Made by a program: the position numbers and the translations under genes
The notes under the pieces: generated by a model
What the model was told of the DNA's origin: nothing
Seen by the model: only the letters and a program-made list of their open reading frames with translations
Databases searched by the model: none
Shown here: positions 11,201-22,367 of the stretch, one piece after another
Numbering within the stretch: the stretch's first letter is position 1
Layout of the letters: every line of letters starts with the position of its first letter
Source: Schistosoma haematobium
Lineage: Eukaryota; Platyhelminthes; Trematoda; Strigeidida; Schistosomatidae
Direction of reading: 5' to 3'
NCBI RefSeq assembly: GCF_000699445.3
Contig: NC_067196.1
Location: forward strand, 29,653,116 to 29,717,115
DNA length: 64,000 nucleotides

Positions 11201-11800
11201 TTCTGAATTCTTCATGTCCCTTTCTTTTTTCTGTTTCCAAATTTATTTCACTGGATTATACTCTTTAAATAACATCTCCAAACCCTAATCTTTCCGATTA
11301 CTGCTTATACTCTTACCACTTCTACCACTACGGGATTTGAATCGACAGCTGCATCTCTGTGTTATTGTGGTTTGGCAACTCGAACTGATGTACGTACGTA
11401 CAAAGTTCTACGTTGTTACTGACTGACATAAGCCAGTTAGTGTGAATTAAATTCATGATTTGATAAACTCTTCAAAATTTTTTGATATTTCTATGTGCTG
11501 AAATTCAGAAAGGATCCAGAACTCGATGATAAGTTGAACGAATACTTAAATTCATTCCTTATCTATATGTTCGACTTCAATGATTATCAGAGAATTTTGT
11601 GGTTCTCACAACTTTCCCAGTTTCATTGCCTAGCTTTTTCTTATTTCCTTATGGCCTTCTGTTTAGTTCAAGTACTTTTGTATTGAGTAGAAATTACACT
11701 TTAATCGGCATATTTTTTTCAATTTTCTAGTACAAAGCATAAAAACAAAAATTCCCAGTATTGGAAATTAATCAGTAAATAGATTTTAAAATCACTTTAC
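11201..11800. other. MRPL43 upstream region
   Basis: This interval lies between the LINE relic and the MRPL43 start codon and should hold the MRPL43 promoter, though no clear motif is visible. A 63-codon frame at 11495-11686 starts with charged residues (KDPELDDKLNEYLNSF) after a CAG and may be an exon remnant of something else. I cannot assign it. Confidence 0.35.
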
Positions 11801-11931
11801 ATGTCTGGTAACGCCTTACCAAGAGCCATATTACATGCTGTTTATGGAACTACAACTCCACGATTCGTTCCTCAATTACAGCGAATAACACTAAAGTGCT
11901 GTAAATTTCGACGAGATAGTCAAGGTGTCAG
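11801..11931 (+). CDS. MRPL43: Mitochondrial ribosomal protein L43, exon 1
   Basis: The ATG at 11801 opens 43 codons, MSGNALPRAILHAVYGTTTP... to ...RRDSQGV, plus two bases. The exon ends at a GTATGT donor (11932). It corresponds to the N-terminal part of the L43 family, which has a short leader, the PQLQR segment seen here as FVPQLQRITLKCC, and a glycine-arginine end just before the thioredoxin-like core. The AG left over joins the A of exon 2 to give arginine, followed by DYIENHLVDFARDNP, which fits the family. The spliced product is 186 residues. L43 is a nuclear-encoded protein of the large mitochondrial ribosomal subunit. This exon lies inside the invertible spacer. Confidence 0.88.
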
Positions 11932-12259
11932 GTATGTTACTAACCCTTTGCTTTCTATCATCAGTTGATTAGTCGGGGTTTTGTTGATCACTGGGGGTAA
12001 TAGTACTCACTCTGCATTGATCTTTTGCACATGGGTGACATAGTTATGTTAGCTAAAAATAATGCATAATTTGACGTAGAAAAGTGGAGCAAATGAGACT
12101 ATTATCCAATTCACTTAATCTGGCAAATCAAACAATCCAAACGGGTTTTCGATTAGTAAAATCTTGAAGTGAATACAACAGTTTCATTTAGCTTCTGTCA
12201 GCTCACATTTATGGGTTGAAAGTGAAAAGTAAATGTTTCTTATTGAGCTATTTCACCGT

Positions 12260-12840
12260 TTATTTGTTTGGTTCTTATAAAATTTGGCACCTCTAGACTC
12301 CAAAAGTGGTATGCTTCACACAAAATAAGTTTTTGTCAGATGGGATACTGCTCAGGCATCCAAATCAGAGTAAGTAGTTTATGTAAGGGGCCGCTCCTCG
12401 AACCTTTAACCTCAAGAGAGTGGACTAACGCCTGTAGGTGCCGCTCTATAGTATCCAGTTACCAAAAATACGTTCTTTCATCGCTCATTCCCTCAGCATC
12501 CTGGGGCTTACGCACATCATTGACTTGCAGTCATGGTTTTCCATCCCTTGGTGGATTCTCCGTACCCACTAATCTAGTTTAAGCGTAGTGTTTTCGTTTT
12601 TCCTCTCACTTTCGTAATCACCACCCTATTTCGTGAAGTCAGTGAGTTATACCTTCATGGCAGAAATCATAAACACATGGCCGAATGGTTGGGGGCCTAT
12701 GCTCCACGAGGGTTGACAAGGGTAAGTAATTAGTAATTAGAGTATTTTGGGAGGGAAAGCGGATTTTCCCCCACATGGCCCGTACAGGTAAGTTGGGGGG
12801 TACTCTGCCTATCCTTTCCTTATTATCTCATGAGTTAGGG
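12260..12840. repeat. GC-richer dispersed repeat block
   Basis: The base composition rises sharply compared with the surroundings, and open frames such as 12268-12582 run through it without any recognisable domain. It is probably one or more repeat insertions in the L43 intron. I cannot name the family. Confidence 0.4.
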
Positions 12841-13309
12841 ACGTAATAACTGAAAGTGGAGTATATGCATAAACTGCAATTATTTGATACTATGTATCCT
12901 GTAGGTACCACTCGCTTGTATTGGGTCTACTAAGTGAATACTGTCCTGCATAGCTGTCTATCCATAAAGATGGTTGGAATATGTATCACGGATTTATGAC
13001 CACCACCAAAGTCTCCACACTATTCTTATTAGTGTAGGAATAGCTTGGTCAATCACTCTCATAATCAATGTAGGACCTGATACAAACATTCATCATCCCA
13101 ATTCTTCATTCTAAATTAGCATAGCTAGGTAAAACTAATAAATAAGTCGAAATAATTATGGTATCTATGACAATAAAAATTATAAAAATGCGCTTCAAAA
13201 ATTAGGCACAAACTTGCGAGTTGAATGAAGACTAAGGGTGACCGAATCAAGACAAGGACTATCCATAAAATCATTGACCATTAGTCAAATCTATGTGGGC
13301 ACTAATCGA

Positions 13310-13795
13310 ATTTACGATTGGGGTTTACGTGGCCCCCAAATGCCCTGGTACGGCCGAGAGTGGGGAGAGTCCGCTCTCCCTCTCGAAATGTCCTCACATG
13401 GCCATGCGTATATAGCCTCTGCCAGGGAAGTCCTACTCACTGCCTTCTCGTGGCGGGGGTGTTATTTACGAAAATGAGAGGACGAAAAGCGAATGTCCGG
13501 CGCTTTAACCGGATCCCAAACCAATGGTGCACATGTGCTCCAGTATCCTGCAGGAACAAATGGCATATGAACCAATTGTTGGTCACCGGCTTCCATGGAA
13601 CTGCATCTCCATACGATGCTCCACTGCCTTGTGGACCAGACCTTCAGGTCGAAGGTTCGGGGAGTGGCCCCCTAAGAAAATTACCTGCTTCGGTTTGGGC
13701 ACCCGGGCAGTATCACAGCCCTCACACATATCGAATGAGATTTGTTTGGCGCATATGTATTTGGTGCCTTCTTGTACCAATATCTATGTGTTAAA
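13310..13795 (+). repeat. GC-rich dispersed repeat with hairpin
   Basis: About 485 bp of GC-rich sequence. It includes a strong imperfect hairpin at 13355-13385 (GAGAG...GGGGAGAG paired with CTCTCCC...CTCTC). Internal parts recur elsewhere in the window: 13440-13520 resembles 50150-50210 (GAGAGGACGAAAAG, GAATGTCCGG), and 13690-13760 resembles 21580-21650 (GGGCACCCGGG, CAGTATCACAG, GGCGCATAT). It is therefore a multicopy family. Its class is not identified and overlapping open frames across it are by-products of the GC content. Confidence 0.65.
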
Positions 13796-14261
13796 ATAAT
13801 AATACTACGTGGCTTTAAATCAGTCCTAGTGGTTCAGGTGCATACACAATTGCTCTTTCTGTACACAAACGTATTATTTGAACTGTCTTTGTGTTGTGTT
13901 TGGCAAGTTTACTCATTTGATTCATTTTGAAATACGTTTGTCTATACTGGTTACAACACCACAATATGTGTTTAACATCTTATTCTGTTATTGTCTAATC
14001 ATTCGAATGAACGCATATCGTATTAAACATTTGTGCTGTTACTAGTATTATAATTCAGCACACATATTTTCTTTAACTTTCTAATCGATTATGATAGATA
14101 CCTGTTGCTGGTGTACGGTCTTGTTAAATTCCTGGCTTCATAATTAAGTGAATCGTTGTACATTTCCGTATTTGACTTTTTACCTTAGTGATTAGCAAGC
14201 ATATACTTATGACTTCCATTCTTTATGATTTTCAGTTAACCAAAGACTGAACAGTTTTACA

Positions 14262-14420
14262 GAACGGTTGCTTAGTGGTTGTGACTTTCGACTCCCGGCC
14301 AGCAGACGCCACGTTCGAACCCCGTCTCACCTACTTTGGTTCAGGTATTCGGGTGGTATCATCAGCCGTCATGCTTACAGTGTGACTCATGCCTAAGTAC
14401 CTGATGAATAGGTTAATTGT
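14262..14420 (+). mobile_element. tRNA-derived SINE (right arm)
   Basis: An RNA polymerase III A-box-like TTGCTTAGTGG (14268-14278) is followed 35 nt later by a perfect B-box, GTTCGAACCCC (14313-14323). The region between does not fold as a full tRNA and a unique tail follows, so this is a SINE and not a tRNA gene. A partial match (GGGTGGTATCAT) appears on the minus strand near 59350, suggesting another, older copy. Confidence 0.65.
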
Positions 14421-15025
14421 TGTTGTCATTGGTAATAGTACTACCCCAATAATCGAGTAAAAAACAGAATTCCAGTGCATGGCCTCGTGACATGAACTTT
14501 GAGTACTAAGTTTGTTAAGTACTGTTGGCAGGCTTCATCCTTAATTATTTCAGATGGTCAATGGATATCGAATTCTTTTTGGGTAAAGTAAACGAAGTTC
14601 TTGTTTAGTAGATTGTCGCTAGCTTTCTTGAGTAATAAGTCAGTATCAATCTCATTCCACCTATTTAGTTCATTGGTTCAACTACAAGTGTCCGGTTTAT
14701 AAACCACTAGTGGTATTTCAATCGACGAAAATTTCCCCATCCATTCGGTCCAAAACCCCGTAATTTCAAGTTAACCGTCCATAGTTTCGACCAATAAAGT
14801 TATTAAAGGTTTGATAGTGCAATAGCCTTTGAGTTTTGTGGTCAACAAATATTTTAATAATCACTTCTAGAATCGTTTCATAATAAGGTTTCGATATTCA
14901 TATCTGAATGTAACTAGTACATGAAATATATGCACTGCCAAATTTTTCGACCCATAACCTTTACCATTAATGTGAAATTATTTTGCATTTTCTTCTTGCT
15001 ATTACTATTAATGATTTTTACACAG

Positions 15026-15132
15026 AGATTATATTGAAAATCATTTAGTGGACTTCGCTCGAGATAATCCAGCAACCGTTATCTATGTAAAGCCACGAAG
15101 AAATAGACCTCCTCTTCTAGTTGCTGAGTATC
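15026..15132 (+). CDS. MRPL43: Mitochondrial ribosomal protein L43, exon 2
   Basis: Follows a TTTTTACACAG acceptor. With the AG from exon 1 it reads RDYIENHLVDFARDNPATVI and then YVKPRRNRPPLLVAEY. The FAR.NP..VIYV and VAEY segments are the signature of L43, whose core resembles the L51/S25/CI-B8 thioredoxin-like fold. The exon ends one base into a codon (phase 1) at GTAGGT. The frame would also run back to a GTG at 15048, but the acceptor and family alignment show that is not a real start. Confidence 0.9.
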
Positions 15133-15171
15133 GTAGGTTTGAATATTTACGAATTATCATTATTATTTCAG
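15133..15171 (+). other. 39-nt MRPL43 intron 2, readable in frame
   Basis: GTAGGTTTGAATATTTACG... to ...TTATTATTTCAG. Removing it turns VAEY-R-RFEYLRIIIII... into VAEYLCGNWQYVRAKDM, which restores the spacing seen in L43 proteins (VAEYLNG...). The length is a multiple of three and contains no stop, so an unspliced transcript would add 13 residues rather than terminate. Confidence 0.82.
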
Positions 15172-15494
15172 TATGTGGTAACTGGCAGTATGTACGTGCA
15201 AAAGATATGACTTGTGAAGAAATTGCTAACTGGATCAATTTCTTACGCACTCGTTCTGGAGTGAATATTTTTCCAATGTATAAATACTGGTCAACTAAAC
15301 GCCCTTCAATTCAAGGCATGTGGCATCCGTTTTACGAACCCTTATATAATCAAACAGTTTTAAAAACACCCAATGAAATTGTAAGAAACATTGGTCAGCT
15401 TTGTCAAAATAAACAAAATGTGTTATCAGCCGAAGAAGTACTGTTAGAAAAAGCAAAACTTCAACAATATCGTCTGTCTGACTTATCCAGTTAG
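15172..15494 (+). CDS. MRPL43: Mitochondrial ribosomal protein L43, exon 3
   Basis: Reads LCGNWQYVRAKDMTCEEIAN and continues to the TAG at 15492-15494. The conserved PSIQGMWHPF (family form PSIQG.WHPF) is present at about 15300-15330. A lysine- and glutamine-rich C-terminal tail follows. The three exons total 561 nt, giving 186 residues, within the normal range for animal L43. The protein acts in the mitochondrial large ribosomal subunit. No frameshift or missing key segment is seen. An identical copy of exons 2 and 3 lies at 1149-1617 on the minus strand. Confidence 0.92.
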
Positions 15495-15592
15495 TAATTT
15501 TAGTGTAATATATTTTTATACCTAAACCATTGCAGCGCATTTTTGTGGATAATGTATGCTTCAGCTAAATATCTTCCATAACACTTAGAAAA

Positions 15593-15598
15593 AATAAA
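15593..15598 (+). promoter_or_regulatory. MRPL43 polyadenylation signal
   Basis: AATAAA about 100 nt after the stop codon. It is the first canonical signal downstream. Confidence 0.6.
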
Positions 15599-15667
15599 GT
15601 ATTTGCACGATTTTTAGTTTGTTATTTATTCTGTCAGACTCATTTTCTTTGGGTTGAAGTACATACC

Positions 15668-15868
15668 ATGAATCCTATAAATGTAATTGAAGAAATTACG
15701 AAAATGTCGGCCACTCAATTGGGAGATTATTTACTATCAGTGAAACTATTTCTTCATTTTGTGAACGAAGTAAAAATTGCAGTGAATCGATATAGTTTCA
15801 ACCAAGGCAAGCATTTATTTAAAATTGACTCAAGAGCGATAATTGGTGAAATTTCTTTGGCTGACTGA
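15668..15868 (+). CDS. Small unidentified ORF downstream of MRPL43
   Basis: A 66-codon frame with an ATG, beginning MNPINVIEEITKMSATQLGD and ending in GEISLAD and a stop. It starts 173 nt after the L43 stop and 70 nt after its poly(A) signal. Hydrophobic and charged residues alternate as in a helical protein, but no domain is recognised. A second frame across the same bases is also open over much of its length. It may be a small gene, the first exon of a longer gene, or chance. The same bases occur three times in this window (775-975, 2778-2960 and here). Confidence 0.3.
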   Translation: MNPINVIEEITKMSATQLGDYLLSVKLFLHFVNEVKIAVNRYSFNQGKHLFKIDSRAIIGEISLAD

Positions 15869-16470
15869 AACAGCATAACAATCTTGAAACAATATCGAGG
15901 CCGAGGATGTAGGAGGAGATGAATGTTGGATGCAACCACGCTTGACGGATTCTGAGCTATGTCACAGTTATATTCATTGTCACCAACTTGATGACTGAGA
16001 ACGGACGGATTAAGTAAGAACTCAACTATGAATGGCCCTGAATGTATATTCAAGTAGTTGAATTAACTGACAAGTGCAGTAATAATAAACAATCAAAGTA
16101 TGATAAAACTTAACGAACACAGCTGGACTGAAATAACCATAGTATAGGGATTAGGATGAAATAAATCCAGCATTGCATTAGACTGGTCTAATCTTCAGTG
16201 AATTGAAACGAGTCCGAACTGTCCGGATTCTCAATTGCTCATCAGCGTGTCCCAAATATTTATAGATCAATGTAATGATGAAATGTAATTAACAGATAGA
16301 TAGACGGGGAACTAAACACTGGTATGTTAGAAGGACTCGCATATGTAGCATTCAAACTAATTACACAACTGAGCAGAAGTTAACCAATAGAACTGAAGTA
16401 ATGCGTTTGGTAGTTGCATGTTCCGTCGAAATGAGTATACAGTTGTATGGATTTAGCCTGTTTGTATTAA

Positions 16471-16564
16471 ACATTATAGTCACCCGATGCCTCCGAACCA
16501 GATAGTCCGCACCTAACACAATGGTTCAGTCCGATGGACACTGACTTCATGGACTGGTGGGATG
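16471..16564 (-). mobile_element. Scrap of RTE-like LINE C-terminus (right arm)
   Basis: Mirror copy of the LINE scrap at 79-172. It lies near the outer end of the arm. Confidence 0.5.
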
Positions 16565-16642
16565 TCTTGGGTTGGCTACCTGTGGTTTTCTTCCATCTAT
16601 CTCTAATCCAGCTAAGGTAGGCGGTTGTTTTACACACGCAGT

Positions 16643-19429
16643 ACACATTCCAGTCCCACCAACGCGTTTTTCATTTTCGTCTGGTAACCGCGGCGTGGCT
16701 CACTCGATTGTTCCACCAAATGTGAACAACGCTTTGAAAGCATCTATGACTAAGTGATTGTAGTTTACTCATTTCTTCCACAAGGGAGCCCCCAAGTACT
16801 TGGCGTTGTGCTTCCGTCGTTGCACCAATTCACCTAGTAGTATGATCTCAAAAGAAAGTCCAGACGTTGCTCTACGCACTAAAGTTTGTCTAGATGGGCA
16901 ATATAGTTAGTCTTCATGCGGACAATGAGATTCAGAGCCGAATACTTAAACCTGTATTTAGCATGCGAATTAGATTTCTACTTCGTAATTATCGTTAAAC
17001 TGTTGTCTAGCCTTTAGATCTACAGTCAACATGAAGACGAAATTAATCAAGGCTGAATAAGATGGTATTTCTTACTTCACAAAGTAATACAATAATAATT
17101 CAGTTTATTGAAAAATAAGAAGTGTTATTGTGGTTAATATTGTCTGTACACATAAGCGGCAAAGTGTAACGCATTGTCATCTATTTTTCCAATATTAAGG
17201 TAGGATTTCGTTTGTCAACCCTGTCTGTCTTCGCGTCGGATGATTTCCTCAAAATCAGTTGCAAACTTCGTATACTTCAGCACTAACAATATTCACAAAA
17301 TCGGTGAATCTCTTAAATGTGGGCCTTTTATACTGTGAGAACTCTCATAAACGTCATATAAGTGACTGAATCATAAAGGTTAGTCTGAAAGAAATTATGT
17401 TCCATTGTATTCACTACCTGTCCAGGTCAGTTTATCATATTTGAGGTCAGTTGCACCAATCACATAAAGACATTGAAATTCGGCTAACCAAACGGAAGTG
17501 ATTATAACAGGGTCTGGATGTTTGGTCGTATGTTGATAGCCAGTTGTAGAGAAGATATAACTCCAAATCGTAATATAGATTATATGATTGGTCAATGTGA
17601 ATACTCATTCTGTATTAATTCACAATTTTCCATATACTGATTCACGTAAACCCCTATTACATCTGTTGTGAACAGTTGGGTGAAATATGATTCTCAGTAG
17701 AAAAATTTATTCCTAAATTAGACAGAATCTATTTAATGTATTTGATAAAGACTGGTTAGCATTGATTTCTATAAATGAATATTGTATAAAAGCTTTTGGC
17801 TTTACTGAGTCAGATTGTACGTGTTCTTTATCTAATGTAAACGGGTCCACATTCAATCATAAGAAACCAACACTACGACGAACAAACAAGTGGAATCATT
17901 GTGACGCTACGGATGTTACATGTTCCAATAAATTGATTCAATAATCAATAATGTTACCCAGTAAAAGTTAGTAAATATAGAGCAACAGTTTATAAAGATC
18001 ATTCCTTCCATTATATAATAGATAACGTATTACCGATGTTAAATATCCATGGGATAGTAGAGAAGCTTTGTAACTCAAACTGATACTTCAAAGTCAACGT
18101 ATGACTGATAAAGTGGGCTAGTGCAGAAATATCACGTTCCTGTGTGCACATGCTAGCTTAAGGTCAAACAATAGGTAAGATATGTGGAAGGAGACATACG
18201 CATGTGAGTACGTATTAGTCGTGTACACTTTGATTCGGTCGTCAGCTAGAGCTTCCCACACATTCCTAGTCTTCTCACTTTTATACCAGACTGGGGTTGA
18301 TATGGAGAGTATGTATGTATGTGTGTGGTTGGGTAACCGAAGAACATAACACTGATATTATTGTCCACGATGACAATGAAATCTTACTAAGTTGTCTAAC
18401 ATACAGAATTTATCACCACTAAAATTTAGGTAGCCACGAATGTATATCATGAACAACTTTTCAGACAAAAAGGTTTTAAATAAGTGTTCAATAATCTGGT
18501 GTTCATCAAAAAGTTCAATGATTTTTTATCCATCAAATGTTTTTGTTCTCACTTATTATTAACAATAAGAAAAAGGAACATTGGTAATTCATAAGTGTAT
18601 ACAATAAGTATAAGTGTACTTATTCGTTTGTATCTGTCTGCGTGTGTATTAGTATACGTGTGTGTTTATGTATAATTGCGTATTACAAACATAATCAAAG
18701 GATAGTAGTTGTGGTAGAAAATGAAGGCAATTAGAACAAAAACACACAACAATCAGGTGGGAAATTTTCGATATCCATTTCGATTTATATTCCTATTTCT
18801 TTTTAGATTCATAATATCATTATGAATATAGCATTATAAAGTATTCATTGAACAATTGCAAAAGAGAATATTTTAAATACTAACATTACAAATATGTATT
18901 TAGATAATTTGCAGATGTATGTATGTATAATATATACAAAAGAATGTGCACATACGTATGTTATTTTCTTTCACTTCAGAATAATCTTGTAATGTTGACT
19001 TGTTCATCACGGTCATTCACAATTAAACTTAATGACCATTTACATTTAATTAGTGTTCAACTCAAACATTACTGACGAAATAGTACTTGTGTACAAATGA
19101 AATTGAATACGAAGATAGTGTGTATATGTTAATAGAGTATCAGTTGTAAACGTCCTTGTCCAACATTATATCAATAGTCCTAATGGTGGTCGTAATAGTA
19201 GTAATATTAAACACAACAAAAATGATCATGGTTTTAAATGCATCACAGTTCATTCTTAAATTTAAAAAAAAAACAACTGATTGAAATGTATTAAGTGGGT
19301 TAAATACTGTGAAAATGATACTTGCGAAAACAGTGAACAACCAAATAAAAATCTATAACTTTAGTGAAGAGATTTATACTGCTATGTAGTAGTTTGACAT
19401 AAATGTAATTGTAAATTTAGGAAGTGGTA
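16643..19429. other. No gene recognised
   Basis: Single-copy AT-rich sequence. Open frames at 16557-16757, 17395-17595, 17762-17944 and 19140-19340 have no recognisable product or convincing splice sites. Short (TATG)/(TG)-rich runs occur near 18310-18330 and 18640-18670. Confidence 0.4.
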
Positions 19430-19911
19430 TTATTTTAAACATGATCTAGGTGAATCATTTTCTCTATAAAATTTCCAGCTCCTCATAAATAGCCTGTAGC
19501 ACATGCTATTCGAAGGCATTTGTTTGATTTCATTGCGCACATCATTTTCAAAGAAAATCGAGTGTTCCACGATCGCTTTCGTATTTACATGTCGTAATAT
19601 CGGCCAAAAATAATACTCTTCAAATTTCATATAAACAGCCCGGTCAATTAGTTTGTTAGCTAATTTAATGTCATGTGCTAAGAGCTTTTTAAATGTTGCT
19701 GGCTCCAAGTTACCCATGAGACCAAAATGAAAATTATTCTTGGAATGAATGACTTCTGGTGAGTAATTTGGTAGATATTGTCTTAATATGAATGAGGCTT
19801 GCCTCAACTTTTTGGCGATGGACATTTGATATGTAAATAATGAAATAATTTCATAACCCGTGGGTTCTGTAGCCAATGCCGTTTTTGTTCGCCAGTCCAC
19901 TGGACTATATC
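19430..19911 (-). CDS. Unidentified gene, last exon (exon C)
   Basis: After an ATTGTACAG acceptor the minus strand reads GYSPVDWRTKTALATEPTGY and stays open to a TAA at 19432-19430. Further recognisable stretches are FEEYYFWPILRHVNTKAIVE and a charged C-terminus. The frame overlaps the end of the upstream exon's open frame, which is why they look like two ORFs. Removing an 89-nt intron (20000-19912) joins them with a shared glycine codon. I see no known domain or membrane segment. The long, well-mixed sequence and in-phase junctions make it a real gene. The function is unknown. Confidence 0.65.
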
Positions 19912-20000
19912 CTGTACAATTTCAAATAGATCATAATATATCTTTGTTTTCAGTTGTGTTTCATAAAATTTAACTAGTATTCTATCATCACTATCATTAC

Positions 20001-20805
20001 CAACAGTGTTTATCTCGAACGATGATTTGAAACTCAACGAACAATTGTCCACTTGGTAATTGGACATTGAGTCTGTTTTGTAGGTTAATCTAATTGTCTG
20101 GCGCCATTTATAGTCCAGGAGCATCAACCACTGATCTAGCAGTTCCGCTAGAGTATTTGATGTTACCTTATTAATATTAGTCATTGAATGTTTGTTAATA
20201 AGAAGTTTGAAATCCCGAAATGCTTGTCTATATTTATCTAGGATTTGTAAACTCATAAGCAATTCTGTTTGTACGAGTTTTGCAAGTTTATTTTTCAGCA
20301 TGCTACAGTGCTTAAGTTTTGCTTTGTGATGCAGTGTGTTGAAGTGATAGGCAGGCGCTTCTAAAACTAACATTTCTTGTGAACCTATTTTCACAGTATT
20401 ACTTGAGGATGATGGAGATATTGTTGAGGTGCTATTTACGTCCGACTGATTGGAACCTTCTTTATGCATTGAAACGAAACGTTGGAAACTTGGGGAGTTT
20501 CTTTGTTTTTCAATAACAGCTAGTAATCCTTTTGGCTGGAATCCATAAACTTGCCACGTCGCTTCAGGTTGCCACAGTTGGTGAGTCCAACCGGAAGCTA
20601 ATGTATAGGATTTCTCATCAATTACATTTAACGTTGGAGACGTTCCATCATAGATTGTTGCGTTAGTAAATGGATTAGAAAGGAAGTGTTTTTGAGATTC
20701 GTCGGTGATGTCGTCTTCAGTTAGTCGGCGTTCAAAGCCTATTCCATGCCTTGATGCTCTGAGGTGCCATTCACAGTTATCGGTTAGTGTCTGGTTAATT
20801 ATACG
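20001..20805 (-). CDS. Unidentified gene, middle exon (exon B)
   Basis: The exon follows a TCTTCTTTACACAG acceptor and starts in phase 0 with RIINQTLTDNCEWHLRASRH. The 13 codons upstream of it in the open frame are intron read-through. Features are GIGFERRLTEDDITDE, an aromatic stretch GWTHQLWQPEATWQVYGFQP, a serine-threonine-rich linker at about residues 130-150, and a helical region ending FEINTV. Possible N-glycosylation sites (NQT, NAT, NQS) hint at a luminal or secreted protein. It ends one base into a codon at GTAATG. The alternative, an uninterrupted exon to 19804, would lose the downstream frame. Product not recognised. Confidence 0.68.
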
Positions 20806-20844
20806 CTGTGTAAAGAAGACAATAAATGATGAGTAAATGTACAT

Positions 20845-22367
20845 GAAATAAACAACTTCTCATTATATGGCTTCAATGGATATTGAGTGTGTAAATATTT
20901 GAATTAAAAAAACTTTCAAATTCTCCTACTTTCTATTTGTTTTGTCAAGTCTTGTGAAGTTTTATCAAGCTTTTTATCAAACCTGAGAACGATAAATACT
21001 ACTCATTATGAGTGCTTACCCTAATCAGTTTTTCGGGAATCGATAACTTAATCGGATTTCCAGTGAACGTCGAGAGTACATAGAATATGTAATCCAGTTG
21101 GAAAAGTAAACTGGTTAAATCCAGAGTCTTTTAAGATTAACATTTAAATACCAAAACAGAGACTCGCATTTGTGTTGCGCCTTAGAAGAATGAGATGATA
21201 CTTTACGAATGAACAAAGTGGATCAATTCAGCGAAATAGTAGTTGAGGTAGTTAAGTGGATTGGATGTTTACAAACTCACATTAGCCTTGATAGATTGGT
21301 ACTAAACTAATGATTGATATAGAATCAGACTATTGACACTTTCCAACTTATACTCCATCATCAAACAAATTTAAGGTTGACGAATTCCTCAATAAATGAT
21401 GACTCAACTCGATGCTCATTAGTCACTTACTACCACATGAATATTCTGAAGTGCTATTTAAATGTCACCGCTCATTAAATAGATTGAAACAAGAGTAGGG
21501 AAACGCCTACCAAGGATGTTCAACACTATTCATGAACTGTTGAAATCTGACCATGCAGCTGAATAGCATAACTCCTGCTTAGGTCTGGGCACCCGGGAAG
21601 TATCACAGTCCACACACAAATCAAGTGACTTGTGTGGCGCATATATATTCTGATATGATGGAAAGAAAAGTCAATTTTCGATTGATTTACTCATTATGAG
21701 TTTAGTTCAAGGTTACTTCCATTTTGACTCAATATAATGATTACTCAATGTAGTATTTGTTCTCTTTTCTCGTATGATATTTTATTCTATATAATATGCG
21801 ATATTCTTGTATTCCATTGACATGAACTATGCTCAGTATGTGATTTGTTATAAATGTGATTTCATTCTAATTATTAATCAAAATGGGTGTACAATCAATA
21901 TATAAATGAGTGTATTTTCTAATAGGGTCGTCGTGTTTTGGGGTTAATAAATCATCACTTATACCAGTCTTTATCTTCTTACTTCCGCGTCGTGTGAACT
22001 GCAGAGGTCCCTCGTTCCGAGTATAAGTGGTAAGCGTTTCCGACATAACAATCAGCGACAACCAGATACAAAAAGTAGCATTAAAAGAACCAAGACAATA
22101 AGCATTCAAACGACAAGTTATAACATATTCGGTGCCTGTTGGTACCAAATGAATAATAATCGCATAACTAAGAAGCTAAAGCAAAACAGAATAGCACTGA
22201 TTGCGTTTCAGTTTATAGTATTTATCCAGTTGGGATCAGTAAGTTGAAAACACTGCCTATTCTGTTCAATATTTTCATAACAATTGATGCAGATATCTGT
22301 CCAAGGTCAGTGATTCTTAAATTACCAAAATGTATTGAGGCAACTTCATAATTAAATAGTTACATAC
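20845..22367 (-). other. Intron A-B of the unidentified gene
   Basis: About 1.56 kb between exon A and exon B. It contains a fragment of the dispersed repeat described at 13310-13795 (21575-21660), and possibly its continuation at 21870-22150. No other exon seen. Confidence 0.45.
21575..21660 (+). repeat. Fragment of the CACCCGGG dispersed repeat
   Basis: Shares GGGCACCCGGG, AAGTATCACAGTC, CACAAATC and GGCGCATATATATT in order with 13690-13760. The fragment is truncated. The 22120-22150 stretch (GGTGCCTGTTGGTACCAA) resembles the next part of the same repeat, so the copy may have been split by an insertion. Confidence 0.6.

Larger units (their letters stand above)
11932..15025 (+). other. MRPL43 intron 1, repeat-rich
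   Basis: 3,094 bp from GTATGT to a TTTTTACACAG acceptor. It contains GC-richer repeat-derived blocks (about 12260-12840 and 13310-13795), the inner boundary of the inverted-repeat arm at 13863, and a tRNA-derived SINE. No further coding exon is needed to keep the L43 frame. Confidence 0.75.
13863..16642. repeat. Right arm of large inverted repeat
   Basis: Mirror copy of 1-2780. I take this as the original arm because its MRPL43 exons line up with an exon 1 further upstream on the same strand. The left arm has no exon 1 of its own in the present orientation. The inner boundary at 13863 falls inside MRPL43 intron 1, about 70 bp beyond a GC-richer dispersed repeat. Beyond 16642 the sequence continues as single copy within this window. 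Confidence 0.93.

Noticed and set aside
12268..13799. Several long overlapping frames in MRPL43 intron 1
   Set aside because: They lie in GC-richer repeats where stop codons are rare by chance, and they contradict each other in frame and strand.
14262..14345. tRNA gene in the arm
   Set aside because: A- and B-boxes are good, but the sequence does not form a full cloverleaf and has a SINE-like tail.
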